Positions 26,779 through 36,841 of a stretch of DNA of 64,000 nt are shown in pieces; within the stretch, counting starts at the first letter, position 1; every line of letters starts with the position of its first letter. The notes below the pieces were generated by a model. That model was not told the origin of the DNA, did no database searches, and saw nothing but the letters and a program-made list of their open reading frames with translations. The stretch is from Clostridium beijerinckii (GTDB lineage: Bacteria; Bacillota; Clostridia; Clostridiales; Clostridiaceae). The stretch lies in assembly GCF_036699995.1 (NCBI RefSeq), contig NZ_CP144906.1:266501-330500 (forward strand), read 5' to 3'. A program made the position numbers and the translations under genes.

Positions 26779-28710
26779 TTATAATTCTTTATTCTCTATT
26801 TCTTTAACTATTCTCTCGATAAACGCATCTAATTTAACAGCGCCTTCATCGTCATTCTTTCTGCTTCTTACAGATACTTCATTATTAGCAGCTTCTTTTT
26901 CTCCAACAACTAAAATGTAAGGAGTTCTTTCAAGTCTAGCTTCTCTAATCTTATAACCAATCTTTTCAGCTCTATAATCAGTTTCAACTCTAATACCTTT
27001 ATTCTTTAAGGCTTTTGTAACTGCTTCAGCATAATCATTGTACTTATCAGAGATTGGTAATACTTTGGCTTGAACTGGAGATAACCATGTTGGGAAAGCA
27101 CCAGCGTATTCTTCTATAAGCATAGCTAAAGTTCTTTCATAACATCCAATTGATGATCTATGGATTATATAAGGTCGTTTCTTTTCTCCGTCTTTATCTA
27201 CATAACTCATATCAAATCTTTCAGCTAAAGCAAAGTCAATTTGAACTGTGAATAAAGTATCTTCTTTACCATGAACATTTCTAAATTGTAAATCAAGTTT
27301 TGGACCATAGAAGGCAGCTTCATCATCAGCTTCAACATAATTAATATTTAAGTGATCTAGGATATTTCTCATTGTATCTTGAGTCTTATTCCAAGCATCA
27401 GGATCATTGATATATTTTTCAGTATTATTTGGATCCCATTTAGAGAATCTATAAGTTATCTTTTCAGCGATTCCTAAAGTTCCCATTAAATATTGAATTA
27501 ATTCAAGAACGCCCTTAAATTCTTCTTCTAATTGTTCAGGTGTAACAACTAAATGACCATCAGCTAAAGTGAATTGTCTAACTCTTATAAGACCATGCAT
27601 TTCACCTGAAGCTTCATTTCTAAATAAAGTAGAAGTTTCACCGTATCTTAGTGGAAGATCTCTATAACTGTGTTGTTCAGCATTATAGATTGTATATTGG
27701 AATGGGCAAGTCATTGGTCTTAAAGCAAATACTTCATCGTCCTTTTCTTCATCACCTAATACAAACATACCATCTTTGTAATGATCCCAGTGACCAGAAA
27801 TTTTATACAAATCGCTTTTAGCCATAAGTGGAGTCTTAGTTAAAAGATATCCTCTTTTTTCTTCTTCATCTTCAACCCATCTTTGAAGAAGTTGAACTAT
27901 TTTTGCTCCTTTAGGCATTAATAATGGAAGCCCTTGACCTACATTTTCATCAGTTGTAAACAACTTTAACTCTCTACCAAGCTTATTGTGATCTCTCTTT
28001 TTAGCTTCTTCTAAAGCTTCTAGGAAAGCATCTAAGTCTGCTTTCTTTAAGAATGCAGTACCATAGATTCTTGTAAGCATCTTATTTTTTTCATTACCCT
28101 TCCAATAAGCACCAGCACTTCTAGTAAGTTTAATTGCTTTAACTGATTTTATTGACATAAGATGAGGACCAGCACATAAGTCTGTGAAATCACCCATTTT
28201 ATAGAATGAGATTATTTCATTTTCAGGAAGATCGTTTATTAATTCAACTTTGTAAGGTTCATCCTTCATTAATTCTAAAGCTTCATTTCTTGGAAGCTCA
28301 AATCTAGATATTTCTGGATTTTCCTTAATTATTTTTTGCATTTCTGCTTCAAGCTTTTCTAAGTCTGCAGCAGTAAATGCACTTTCTCTATCGAAATCAT
28401 AGTAGAAGCCAGTTGCAATTGAAGGCCCTATAGCTAATTTTGTTTCAGGGAATAGTCTTTTTACAGCATAAGCTAAAACGTGAGATATGCTATGTCTTAG
28501 GGCATCTTTACCTTCTTGAGAGTCAAATGTGCATATGCTTAACTCAACATCTTCATTTATTTCTTTTCTAAGGTCTTCAACTTTTCCATTAACTATACCG
28601 CAGCAAGCATTTCTAGCTAAACCTTCGCTAATTGATTTGGCAATTTCATAAATAGATAAACCAGCTTCTAATTCTTTAATTGATCCATCTTTTAAAGTTA
28701 CTTTTATCAT
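26779..28710 (-). CDS. thrS: Threonine--tRNA ligase
   Basis: ThrRS charges tRNA-Thr. The 643 residues hold a TGS domain (about 1-62), the editing/SAD domain with HSISHVLAYAVKRLFPETK, the class II catalytic core with ALRPMTCPFQYTIYN (zinc cysteine in TCPF), RNEASGEMHGLIRVRQFT, and DLQFRNVHGKEDTLFTVQID, and a C-terminal anticodon-binding domain (QAKVLPISDKYNDYAEAV). Length is standard. The start at 28710 has an AAAGGAG site. A threonine T-box riboswitch lies in its leader. Confidence 0.98.
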   Translation of the reverse strand: MIKVTLKDGSIKELEAGLSIYEIAKSISEGLARNACCGIVNGKVEDLRKEINEDVELSICTFDSQEGKDALRHSISHVLAYAVKRLFPETKLAIGPSIATGFYYDFDRESAFTAADLEKLEAEMQKIIKENPEISRFELPRNEALELMKDEPYKVELINDLPENEIISFYKMGDFTDLCAGPHLMSIKSVKAIKLTRSAGAYWKGNEKNKMLTRIYGTAFLKKADLDAFLEALEEAKKRDHNKLGRELKLFTTDENVGQGLPLLMPKGAKIVQLLQRWVEDEEEKRGYLLTKTPLMAKSDLYKISGHWDHYKDGMFVLGDEEKDDEVFALRPMTCPFQYTIYNAEQHSYRDLPLRYGETSTLFRNEASGEMHGLIRVRQFTLADGHLVVTPEQLEEEFKGVLELIQYLMGTLGIAEKITYRFSKWDPNNTEKYINDPDAWNKTQDTMRNILDHLNINYVEADDEAAFYGPKLDLQFRNVHGKEDTLFTVQIDFALAERFDMSYVDKDGEKKRPYIIHRSSIGCYERTLAMLIEEYAGAFPTWLSPVQAKVLPISDKYNDYAEAVTKALKNKGIRVETDYRAEKIGYKIREARLERTPYILVVGEKEAANNEVSVRSRKNDDEGAVKLDAFIERIVKEIENKEL

Positions 28711-28818
28711 TTTAAAACTCCTTTCAAATTTAAAACAATTTTGTTTCGGTGACTTGATAAATTTTAATAATAATATTGTTAAAAAAATTTATTATCAAAA
28801 TCATACACTTTTGCAAAC

Positions 28819-29103
28819 AAAAAAACCTCATCTCTAATAATAGAGACGAAGTAATATCCGTGGTTCCACTCTAATTACCTAGAAGAAACTGATTAAAATA
28901 GGCTAAATAAATGAAACATTAAAAATCTTTCTAAAAATCAGTTAAATAGGTCACTTGAATTTATCGTAACGTGATAATTACGGGCTTTATTAGAGCCACT
29001 CAGAGGTGGTTTTCAGTCTAAATTTATATAAGAATAATCGCACCAACATATTCTCTCTCTGAAAAATAAGATTTTAGCTTACTGTCCTCATCAACGTGTT
29101 TAT
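28819..29103 (-). promoter_or_regulatory. T-box riboswitch (threonine) for thrS
   Basis: Read on the minus strand, the leader has the stem I start TGATGAGGACAGTAAGC, the AG-rich and GTTGGTG motifs, a specifier region GAAAACCACCTCTGAGTGG in which ACC (Thr) is the likely specifier codon, the T-box sequence AGAGTGGAACCACGG (28859-28873) and the terminator hairpin ACTTCGTCTCT/AGAGATGAGGT followed by a U-run (28819-28825). Uncharged tRNA-Thr would stabilise the antiterminator and allow thrS expression. Confidence 0.95.
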
Positions 29104-29307
29104 TTATTATATTAATATTCTTAATTATAAGCACCTGATTTTTAGATGTCAACTAATTAACAAAAAAAATACAAAAGATATTAAGAATCTCAGAATATAT
29201 TGGAGATTTTAACAAGATTATAATAAGGCTTTAACCTAGAATTTATTAAAATCAAATAAAATTTATGTATATTAGGTTGTATTTAGTATTTTTTTCAGGA
29301 GGTAAAG

Positions 29308-31785
29308 ATGAATAGAAGTATTAAAAGTATAAAAGTTAAAATTATTATGTTCCTAATACCAATGTTATTAATTGCATTTATAGCTTTGTCGGGAATAGGA
29401 TATAGGTTTGCGAGTAAATCATTAAAAGAGAGTAACTTAAATGTAATGGAAGAAATGACGAAAACTGCTGCATCACGAGCAGATGATCAAATAAAAAGTG
29501 AGATTAGGAACCTTGAAGTAATTGCAAGCAATCCGATAATAACGGATAAGAATGTACAGATAGAAGAAAAAATTCAAATACTTAAACCAGCATTGAAAAC
29601 AGTTGGACAATTAGAAATGAGCATAAGTGATAAAGATGGAAATTCAATAGATACTTTAGGAAATAAGAAATCAATAAAGACAACACAAAGTTTCATGAAA
29701 TCAATAAATGGTGAAAATTCAATAACCAATCCATATATAGATCCAATCACAAAGAAAAAAGTCATATCATATTCAGTACCTATCAAAGATTCTTCAAATA
29801 GGATTATAGGAATTATTACCTCGATAAAAGATTGCAAAGATTTTGCTTCTTTAAACAAAGAAACTAATTTTTTGAAAACGGGAAATTTATTAATTGTAGA
29901 TAGTAATGGTAATTTTATAGTTTCAGAAGATGAGAGCTTGGTAAATGAGAATAAAAATATAACCAATATGACATCTGATAAAGAAAATTTACAAGATCTA
30001 AATAACATAGGAAAAAGTATGACAATTGGGACTCAATCTGGAACAGGAAAATATACTTATGAGGGTAAAGAAAGATATATATCATATAGCCCAATAGGAA
30101 AAACAGGTCTTGCCATAGGAATTACAGTAGAAGAAAAAGACCTACTAAGTGCATTAAACAGTCTAGCTTTCATTGATATTATAGTGACTGTTATTATGAC
30201 GCTACTAATATTGACTATTATAATAGGCTTCACAATTATAGTTGTAAACAGGTTACTTGGGGCAAAATATTATGTAGATAGTATTGCTAAAGGTGATTTT
30301 TATACTAAAGTTGATAATAAATATACTAAAGGTAATGATGAAATAAGTGAAATATGCCTAAGTGTAAGTCAAGCTAAGGAATCAGTAGGAAAAATGATAG
30401 AGGCAGTAAGAGAGGATTCAAATATAGTTAGAGAAGGTTCTGTATCATTAAATCAAATTGCAGAAGAACTATCAATTCTTACAGAGGAAATATCAGCATC
30501 CATAGGAGAGGTTTCTAATAATACTAATAAACAAAGCCATGACTTTGTACAGATAAGTACTAAGCTTGAAAACTTTGGTGAAAATATAACTGAAGTTAAG
30601 AATAATGTTCATTCAATTAATGAAGATATTGCAATAATCAATGATAAATCATTAAAAGGAACTAAAAATATAAAAGAATTAAACGGTGGAATTATAAGTG
30701 TTAATGATAGTTTCGAAAAGTTTTTAATCAGTATAGAGTATATACAAGGTGATATGAAAAATGTTAATGGAATTACGAATATTATCAATGGGATATCTGA
30801 ACAAATAAATCTTTTAGCACTAAATGCAGCAATTGAAGCAGCTAGTGCAGGAGAAGCAGGACGAGGGTTTAGCGTAATAGCATTAGAAGTGAAAAAGCTT
30901 TCAGACAAAAGTAAGGAGTCTGCACAGAATATTTATAAGATAATAAATAGACTCATAAATATAATAAATAAACTTGTAGAAGAGTCTAAAAATATGGAGA
31001 GTGAGTTGCATGAGCAGAAGGAAATGATTTATAATGCATCAAGTTCATTTTCAGAAATAGCACTGCTAGTTAAAGAAATAGCACCTAAAGTATCTAATAT
31101 AGATAGTGTGTTTAATAATATTAATCACAGCAAAGATTTAATAGTTGAAACTGTATATGAATTATCAGGAGAAATAACAGAGACATCAAATTCCTTGGAA
31201 CAAGTAACGAATTCATCAGTGCAGCTTGCACGACTTGCAGAGAAAGTTAACAGTAGTTCTGATATTTTACTAGATAGAGCAGATGATTTGCTTCAAAAAG
31301 TTAATCAATTTAAAATCAAAGAAGAAGATTTAGCAAGAGATACTAGCATATCTGAACAAAATTCAAAAGCAAATAATCAATATGAAGAAAAATCATATTC
31401 CAGTGGGGGAGGAGAGTTAGACACTAAGAATAAGAGGTTAGAAAAAACGAATTTATTAAATAAGTTTGAAGACTCAATAGATAGTGATCAATATGAAAGA
31501 AATCTAGATCTTGATTTGGAAAAAGAATTAAAGGAACTATCAATGTTACCAGAGGAAGAAATTAATTTGGAATTTAGCAATTATGGGACAAGTGATTTGG
31601 ATTTATCACTGGCAGAACACTTTGTTGATTTAAGTGTATCTCCGCTAGAAAAGTTGGAAGTAGATACATCAACTAAAGATTTTGGATGGGGATGTTCGAA
31701 GATAACAGAAATTAAAGAATATATTAAGCAAAAAGATGAGGGAGAATGCTCGGAGGATGATTTAGGAAGATATAATATATCATAG
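29308..31785 (+). CDS. Methyl-accepting chemotaxis protein with long acidic C-terminal tail
   Basis: This 825-residue receptor has TM1 (about 12-32), a Cache-like sensor (about 35-285), TM2 (about 289-312), HAMP, and the signalling coiled coil with the tip [20 protein letters not shown] near residue 495. After the signalling domain ends near residue 670 there are about 155 extra residues, rich in Asp/Glu/Ser and Leu, such as [20 protein letters not shown] and a final segment [20 protein letters not shown]. This tail is not part of normal receptors and I do not recognise it. The ATG at 29308 has CAGGAGGT. Confidence 0.92.
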   Translation: MNRSIKSIKVKIIMFLIPMLLIAFIALSGIGYRFASKSLKESNLNVMEEMTKTAASRADDQIKSEIRNLEVIASNPIITDKNVQIEEKIQILKPALKTVGQLEMSISDKDGNSIDTLGNKKSIKTTQSFMKSINGENSITNPYIDPITKKKVISYSVPIKDSSNRIIGIITSIKDCKDFASLNKETNFLKTGNLLIVDSNGNFIVSEDESLVNENKNITNMTSDKENLQDLNNIGKSMTIGTQSGTGKYTYEGKERYISYSPIGKTGLAIGITVEEKDLLSALNSLAFIDIIVTVIMTLLILTIIIGFTIIVVNRLLGAKYYVDSIAKGDFYTKVDNKYTKGNDEISEICLSVSQAKESVGKMIEAVREDSNIVREGSVSLNQIAEELSILTEEISASIGEVSNNTNKQSHDFVQISTKLENFGENITEVKNNVHSINEDIAIINDKSLKGTKNIKELNGGIISVNDSFEKFLISIEYIQGDMKNVNGITNIINGISEQINLLALNAAIEAASAGEAGRGFSVIALEVKKLSDKSKESAQNIYKIINRLINIINKLVEESKNMESELHEQKEMIYNASSSFSEIALLVKEIAPKVSNIDSVFNNINHSKDLIVETVYELSGEITETSNSLEQVTNSSVQLARLAEKVNSSSDILLDRADDLLQKVNQFKIKEEDLARDTSISEQNSKANNQYEEKSYSSGGGELDTKNKRLEKTNLLNKFEDSIDSDQYERNLDLDLEKELKELSMLPEEEINLEFSNYGTSDLDLSLAEHFVDLSVSPLEKLEVDTSTKDFGWGCSKITEIKEYIKQKDEGECSEDDLGRYNIS

Positions 31786-31837
31786 TTTCTTATATAAATA
31801 TATCTAAAAAATCATAGTAAATGTATAAAATTTAATA

Positions 31838-31867
31838 TTGATTTAATATATTGAATAGATGTATAAT
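31838..31867 (+). promoter_or_regulatory. Promoter of the tRNA pair
   Basis: TTGATT (31838-31843), an 18-base spacer and TATAAT (31862-31867) lie just before the first tRNA. Confidence 0.6.
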
Positions 31868-31875
31868 ATTGGTAG

Positions 31876-31960
31876 GCAGATGTGGCGGAATTGGCAGACG
31901 CACTAGACTTAGGATCTAGCGCCTTTTGGTGTAAGGGTTCGACTCCCTTCATCTGCACCA
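31876..31960 (+). tRNA. tRNA-Leu (anticodon TAG)
   Basis: An 85-base cloverleaf with acceptor GCAGATG/CATCTGC, anticodon loop CTTAGGA (TAG), a long variable arm as expected for Leu, T-loop GGTTCGACTCC and an encoded CCA end. Confidence 0.96.
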
Positions 31961-31964
31961 ATAA

Positions 31965-32039
31965 GCGGGAATGACTCAATGGTAGAGTGTCACCTTCCCA
32001 AGGTGGACGTTGCGGGTTCGAGCCCCGTTTTCCGCTCCA
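31965..32039 (+). tRNA. tRNA-Gly (anticodon CCC)
   Basis: A 75-base cloverleaf with acceptor GCGGGAA/TTTCCGC, anticodon loop TTCCCAA (CCC), T-loop GGTTCGAGCCC and an encoded CCA end. It follows tRNA-Leu by four bases and shares its promoter and terminator. Confidence 0.95.
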
Positions 32040-32059
32040 GTAAGAATATAAAGATTAAA

Positions 32060-32114
32060 TTAAAATAACAAATATCTAAAACAAAAATTTGTTTTAGATA
32101 TTTGTTATTTTAAT
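32060..32114. terminator. Terminator after the tRNA pair
   Basis: A nearly perfect AT-rich inverted repeat of about 26 bp arms (AATAACAAATATCTAAAAC and complement) follows the tRNAs, ending in a T-rich arm. Confidence 0.75.
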
Positions 32115-32159
32115 TTACACATGGTTACTAAGATAAATTTAATTATATAACACAATAAG

Positions 32160-32564
32160 TTAATAATTGTCTTCAATTAATTTGTCTAAAGTTAAGTTAA
32201 CAATCATTTCTTCAGAGTAAAATTTTTCACCCATTATTTTAAATATTACTTCTGATTTTTTATAACCTTCTTTATAAAGCTTTAAGTTTCTTGTAATTCT
32301 TTTAAGAGTGTTTCTTGGTATATTTAATTCTAATGCTAGCTCCTTAAAAGAATAATAATCTTTTTTTAGCATATCATATAATTTATTTTGAAGATCTAAC
32401 TTATATCTATAATCAACTTCTTTGGATTGGTGGGGACCATATTTTCCTCTATGATGGGAAGGACATAAATATTTATAATTTAGTTCTATATCAAAGCCAC
32501 CTTCACTTCTGTGAACAATATGATGTATATCAGCTTCGGCATTACATATTTCACATAAAGACAA
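32160..32564 (-). CDS. Stand-alone HNH-motif protein with C-terminal HTH-like region
   Basis: The 134-residue protein begins with an HNH nuclease-like zinc motif: CEICN, ADIHHIVHRSEGG, then NYKYLCPSHHRG, so Cys pairs and the HH, N and H residues are present. The second half has a helix-turn-helix-like stretch YYSFKELALELNIPRNTLKR. The start is a TTG at 32564 with AAGGAGG eight bases upstream; no other start fits. It stands alone after the tRNAs, without phage genes or a methylase, so a role in DNA cutting is unproven. Confidence 0.75.
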   Translation of the reverse strand: MSLCEICNAEADIHHIVHRSEGGFDIELNYKYLCPSHHRGKYGPHQSKEVDYRYKLDLQNKLYDMLKKDYYSFKELALELNIPRNTLKRITRNLKLYKEGYKKSEVIFKIMGEKFYSEEMIVNLTLDKLIEDNY

Positions 32565-32834
32565 TTTTTAATCCTCCTTAGAATCTACCCTATATAAAAA
32601 TATATTAATTATTAAAATTTATTTAAATTAAAAAAATAATAGAATTCTTAATATAATAATATGATAACTGTAAATAACTTGACATTTAATATTATAAAGT
32701 AATAAATAAGAAATATCAATTTGAATATCTATAATAAAAGTCTAAAATTTTGTAATAAAATAATAAAATGGGGATAATATATTAATATGTATATATTAAA
32801 CAAATTTATCCAAGAATAAACAATTGTGAGATAA

Positions 32835-33590
32835 ATGAGTTATAATATAATTAGAAAACAAAAGATAACTATTAATAATATATTTTATAAAATATTAGTT
32901 GGGAAGGTGAGTAAAGTGTGGGAAGTTTATAATTCATTTAATTATTGGGAAAACGTTATCAGCAGGAATAAGACAATAAGAGGACATATGTTTATGCAGA
33001 AACCACCAACAGAAAGAAGTATTTATTTTCATACCCTTATATTCGGAAACAATAATGGTATAAACAATATATGGGGATATTTCCCTAATAGAAAGTGTTT
33101 GATTGGGTATCTTCAGTATTCGTTCTTGCAGGAAGCTTTTTATAAGTGGATATATGGAAAAGAAAAATTAATTACTAGGATTCCACATTTAACTGTTGAT
33201 AAGATCATTCGTGAGGGAGAAAAACTAAAGAAAATAGACAAAGAAGTTGCAAGTAATATGAGGATAGACTATGATTTCTTAAGTAGTTTATGGCATCTTC
33301 CATCTGAAAAGGCTCAAGCTAGGTTAGATAAATTCCCAGCAGAGTTTAATAAGAAGTGGATGGGGGATAATACAGAATTTTTATATGTAAAAATTTTCAA
33401 GACTCCAGAGGAGCTTGGAGAATTTGTAATTTCCTCTTCGTTATTAACAAATACAAAAGAAGAATTAGAAAATAGAATAGGTATGTCTATTAATGATTGG
33501 GAAGATATTTGTAAGAATGCAATAAGTGATCCTAATAAAGGGGAAGTATTCAGAGAGATTCTACTAAAGAAATTAAGTGAAGTATTTTAG
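32835..33590 (+). CDS. Hypothetical protein
   Basis: I do not recognise this 251-residue soluble protein. It is Trp/Tyr-rich (WEVYNSFNYWENVISRN, IWGYFPNRKCLIGYLQYSF) with a helical C-terminal half (KTPEELGEFVISSSLL, INDWEDICKNAIS). The ATG at 32835 has only a weak GTGAG site; an in-frame GTG near 32919 preceded by GGGAAGGTGAG is an alternative that would shorten it by about 28 residues. It is a single gene with a strong terminator. The upstream 270 bases are very AT-rich with no clear signal. Confidence 0.65.
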   Translation: MSYNIIRKQKITINNIFYKILVGKVSKVWEVYNSFNYWENVISRNKTIRGHMFMQKPPTERSIYFHTLIFGNNNGINNIWGYFPNRKCLIGYLQYSFLQEAFYKWIYGKEKLITRIPHLTVDKIIREGEKLKKIDKEVASNMRIDYDFLSSLWHLPSEKAQARLDKFPAEFNKKWMGDNTEFLYVKIFKTPEELGEFVISSSLLTNTKEELENRIGMSINDWEDICKNAISDPNKGEVFREILLKKLSEVF

Positions 33591-33610
33591 CAAGTTAATA
33601 TATAATTTAA

Positions 33611-33657
33611 GGAGATATAATTAGCAGATTCCAATCTGCTAATTATATCTCCCTTTT
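33611..33657. terminator. Strong bidirectional terminator
   Basis: A 20-bp perfect stem (33611-33630, starting GGAGATATAATTAG, with 33633-33652) and a two-base loop is followed by CTTTT. It separates the hypothetical gene from convergent ispF. Confidence 0.9.
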
Positions 33658-33693
33658 AATTATAAAGTACTATAAACTTTGAAAAGTATATTT

Positions 33694-34170
33694 CTAAATT
33701 ATACTTTCAACAGAAGAAATGCTTTGAGAAGAAATTCCAAGCATTTCGCCAGTAAAACCAAGGCCTTCTTCAGTAGTAGCCTTAATATTTATTTTATTAA
33801 TATCTATATTCAGCGCAATTGAAATGTTCTTTCTCATATTCTCAATATGAGGCAGCATTTTTGGCTTTTGAGCTATTATTGTAGCGTCTATGTTGTTTAT
33901 GGCATAGCCGGACTTAAGAAGCAATTTACCTGTTTCTTCAAGAAGTATGATACTAGATATGCCACTAAATCTATTGTCTGTATCAGGAAAATGTTTTCCT
34001 ATATCGCCAAGAGCACAAGCGCCCAATAAAGAGTCTATTATAGCGTGGATAAGAACATCTGCATCGGAATGACCTAGCAGCCCCTTCTCATATGGAATTT
34101 CTACTCCTCCTAAAATTAATTTTCTGTTTTCAACTAATCTATGAACATCATATCCTAATCCAATTCTCAT
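33694..34170 (-). CDS. ispF: 2-C-methyl-D-erythritol 2,4-cyclodiphosphate synthase
   Basis: IspF cyclises CDP-ME 2-phosphate to MEcPP in the non-mevalonate isoprenoid pathway. The 158 residues start [11 protein letters not shown] with the metal ligands Asp and His, then [20 protein letters not shown] and [13 protein letters not shown], and end with [20 protein letters not shown]. Length is standard. The ATG at 34170 follows GAGGTGATTAT. It is encoded alone, not next to ispD. Confidence 0.97.
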   Translation of the reverse strand: MRIGLGYDVHRLVENRKLILGGVEIPYEKGLLGHSDADVLIHAIIDSLLGACALGDIGKHFPDTDNRFSGISSIILLEETGKLLLKSGYAINNIDATIIAQKPKMLPHIENMRKNISIALNIDINKINIKATTEEGLGFTGEMLGISSQSISSVESII

Positions 34171-34550
34171 ATAATCACCTCATATGTGTTTTATTATTTT
34201 ACTATTTTAACATATTATGAGGCTTTTTATATAAATAATTATACTAATTTAAAATACGTCTACGTTTATTTGTGGACATGTTGTTCAAAGAACTTGTCTT
34301 GGTTTTAATATAAAATTTAATGTTAAACCAAGAAATAAATCTATTTATATGAAAATGTATAAAGGTTATTCTACGTCTTTTTACAAAATCTACATATATA
34401 ATTTTTCCTCTCATTAATAATCTCCAAAATATTGCTTTTAAATTAAATTTAGATAAAGAAAATTTTATAGATAAATAGCTTTATATGCTATAATATCATA
34501 GTATGAAGAACTTATACAAAGGGTTAATATTTTAAAGAGGTGTTAATTTT
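34171..34550. other. Intergenic region upstream of the SigI/RsgI-like gene
   Basis: No gene is seen. A hairpin TTGGTTT/AAACCAA lies near 34308-34338 and a small GTTCAAAGAAC palindrome near 34286. A -10-like TATAAT at 34489-34494 could start the downstream gene. No full-length sigI gene is present here. Confidence 0.5.
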
Positions 34551-35582
34551 ATGGAGAATTTGGGCTTTAGTAAAGACAAATATGTATTTTCATCCATGCC
34601 GTCAATGTTCTTAATAGGAGATACTGCGGAGGATATTAGAAAAAAACAGATATCTTTATTTATAAATGAATTAAGCTCATATAATGTTTTACTTAAAGAT
34701 TTAGTAAATTTTCCAATTAAAGAAGCTGACAGAAATATAGCTTTAAATATAGCTTATTATATAGCTAGTGATGAGGATTTACTAAGAATAATCAATGAAA
34801 AGAGAGCTTTACCTATAGCTAAAATAAGTAAGTTAACTAGGATAAAATCTGAGATTATAAATAAATTTAGGGACTACATAATAGCTTATTGCATTATAAT
34901 AACTAATTCAAATTATAAATTTATTCAAGATTATCTAAGAATAAAATTAAAAGAAGATAATCAAGTTGTAAGCATTTCAAGTAAAAATCAGCAACTATAT
35001 AAAGGAATAGTAATAAAAGCTTTTAAAAATTCTGCATATATATTAACTTCAAAAGGAGAATTTTTAAAGATAAAGACTCTTAATAAATCAAAGGTTGGAG
35101 ATGTATGTGAAGGAAAAGAAAAGAAAGGTATTAGGGGATACAAAATACATATATCAATATTACTATTTATATTAATATTGATTGGTAGTGGTATAACTAT
35201 TGAATATAGGACAACACAGAGCATAATAGTTATAGAAACAACTTCTAATATAAAGATTCATATTAATAAGTTTCACAAAGTTATATATGCCTATTCGCCT
35301 ACAGATAAAGGAAAAGAACTTATAGGAAATATTGATGTTTTGAATAAAGATGTTGATGGGGCTATATCGGAGATATTTGAATACGCATTGGATAATGAAA
35401 TGTTAGATTTAAGTAGGAAAACATTAATAACAATTAATGGACAAGCTTTAAAATATGGAGAGCTTACTAAAACAAATAAATTTATATACGAACATAATAT
35501 ACCTATAGCTATAAATAATGCAGGAAATCAACAAAAACTACCTAAATATTCAACTGAAGATAGCAAGGAAGAAAAAAAATAA
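34551..35582 (+). CDS. SigI C-terminal domain fused to RsgI-like anti-sigma protein
   Basis: The 343 residues combine two families. Residues about 25-130 look like the C-terminal DNA-binding domain of sigma-I factors: LKDLVNFPIKEADRNIALNI, ASDEDLLRIINEKRALPIAK, TRIKSEIINKFRDYIIAYCI, YKFIQDYLRIK. Residues about 140-190 look like the RsgI N-terminal anti-sigma domain (YKGIVIKAFKNSAYILTSKG). A single membrane segment spans about 201-217, and about 218-320 matches the extracytoplasmic RsgI middle domain. Sigma region 2 is absent, so it cannot be a working sigma factor alone. It may be a self-contained regulator or a decoy. The ATG at 34551 has AAAGAGGTG. Confidence 0.75.
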   Translation: MENLGFSKDKYVFSSMPSMFLIGDTAEDIRKKQISLFINELSSYNVLLKDLVNFPIKEADRNIALNIAYYIASDEDLLRIINEKRALPIAKISKLTRIKSEIINKFRDYIIAYCIIITNSNYKFIQDYLRIKLKEDNQVVSISSKNQQLYKGIVIKAFKNSAYILTSKGEFLKIKTLNKSKVGDVCEGKEKKGIRGYKIHISILLFILILIGSGITIEYRTTQSIIVIETTSNIKIHINKFHKVIYAYSPTDKGKELIGNIDVLNKDVDGAISEIFEYALDNEMLDLSRKTLITINGQALKYGELTKTNKFIYEHNIPIAINNAGNQQKLPKYSTEDSKEEKK

Positions 35583-35606
35583 CTCTTTATTTAAGAGTTA
35601 TTTTTT
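35578..35606. terminator. Bidirectional terminator
   Basis: AATAACTCTT (35578-35587) pairs with AAGAGTTATT (35593-35602) and a T-run follows. The stop codon of the SigI/RsgI-like gene lies within the stem, and the convergent deacetylase gene ends inside it. Confidence 0.85.
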
Positions 35607-36557
35607 AGTTTGTGCTAAAACTTCCTTAAAAGTATTCATATCATATTTTGAGCTAATATAAATTCTATCAAGTTTAAGAATATTATCATCTCTATCAGAG
35701 AGCCCTCTCTTAGTAGTAAATGCTAACGTATAACCTGAGTTTTTAGCTGCGATAACACTATCATCATTAAAATCTCCAAATGGATAGGCAACAGCTTCAA
35801 CTTTTTTTCCTGTTATTGATTCCAAGGTTTCTTTTGATTCCTTCAATTCGCTTAATTGTTTATCATATGGAAGCTGGTTAAGCTTAGGGTGATTAACAGT
35901 ATGGCTTTCTATATCTATTCCGTAATCAGACATTTCTTTTATAGCTTCTTTTGATAAATAATAGGAACCATCTAGATCTGATGTTATACAAAATATTGTT
36001 GCTACCATATTTAGATTTTTCAAAATTGGAAAAGCGTTGTAGTAATTATCCATATAGCCATCATCAAAAGTAATAACTATGCTCTTCTCAGGAATTTGGG
36101 AATTGTTTAATAAGTAGTTTTTTAGTTCATCTAAAGTTAATGTTGTATAACCCTGATTTTTTATGTACTCAAGCTGCATTCGAAGATTTTCTGGAGTTAT
36201 TGTAACCTCATTTTCAGCTGGTTCTCTTACGGAATGGTAATATAATACGGGAACTCCTCTATTGTCAGTAATTAAGTTTGAATTATTAAAAGATCTTTCG
36301 TTTTGAATTGTGTTTTGTTCTATGTTGGGAGGATCTTTCTCTAATCCATTTTTAGATTCAACATGATTTTCATCAATACTTGTATTATCAGAACCATGAT
36401 TAGAAGCTATAGAATTTTTATAAGATATATTGTGTGTTATTAGGTAAAAAGAAAACATTACAAACAATAAGCTAAATATCAAAATACTTAAGGAAGTTTT
36501 ATTTTTGAAAAATCTTTTGTAAGAAATGTTCCTTGATGGTAAATTTCCTTTTAACAT
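35598..36557 (-). CDS. Membrane-anchored polysaccharide deacetylase
   Basis: This protein removes acetyl groups from a cell-wall or extracellular polysaccharide. It has an N-terminal membrane anchor (about residues 20-42), a Ser/Asn-rich linker (about 45-95) and a NodB-type domain (about 100-315) with VPVLYYHSVREPAENEVTIT, the metal Asp pair in SIVITFDDGYMDNYYNAFPI, and the HxxxH-like ESHTVNHPKLNQLPY. A late motif VEAVAYPFGDFNDDSV is also typical. The start is uncertain: GTG at 36572 overlaps the AAGGAGGTG ribosome site, while ATG at 36557 is about 11 bases after it; I prefer 36557 (319 residues). Confidence 0.88.
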   Translation of the reverse strand: MLKGNLPSRNISYKRFFKNKTSLSILIFSLLFVMFSFYLITHNISYKNSIASNHGSDNTSIDENHVESKNGLEKDPPNIEQNTIQNERSFNNSNLITDNRGVPVLYYHSVREPAENEVTITPENLRMQLEYIKNQGYTTLTLDELKNYLLNNSQIPEKSIVITFDDGYMDNYYNAFPILKNLNMVATIFCITSDLDGSYYLSKEAIKEMSDYGIDIESHTVNHPKLNQLPYDKQLSELKESKETLESITGKKVEAVAYPFGDFNDDSVIAAKNSGYTLAFTTKRGLSDRDDNILKLDRIYISSKYDMNTFKEVLAQTKK

Positions 36558-36841
36558 GTTGTTATTATTCACCTCCTTGTAATTAAAACAAATATAATTT
36601 TCTTTTATAATTATACCCTAAACTTAAAGAAAAACTACAAGACCTAATATAAGTAATTTGTGATATATATTCTAATTAAAATTCTGAATCTCAGCCTTAA
36701 TTGAACCATTAGATTACCAGGGGGGTAAATGTAAATTTATTATAGCAAAATATTATATAAAAAATTTATTTTTATAGAGTTTGAGCGGAATAACTTATTG
36801 AAAAAAGTAGCATAATATAAAAATAGTACAACTTACTAACA

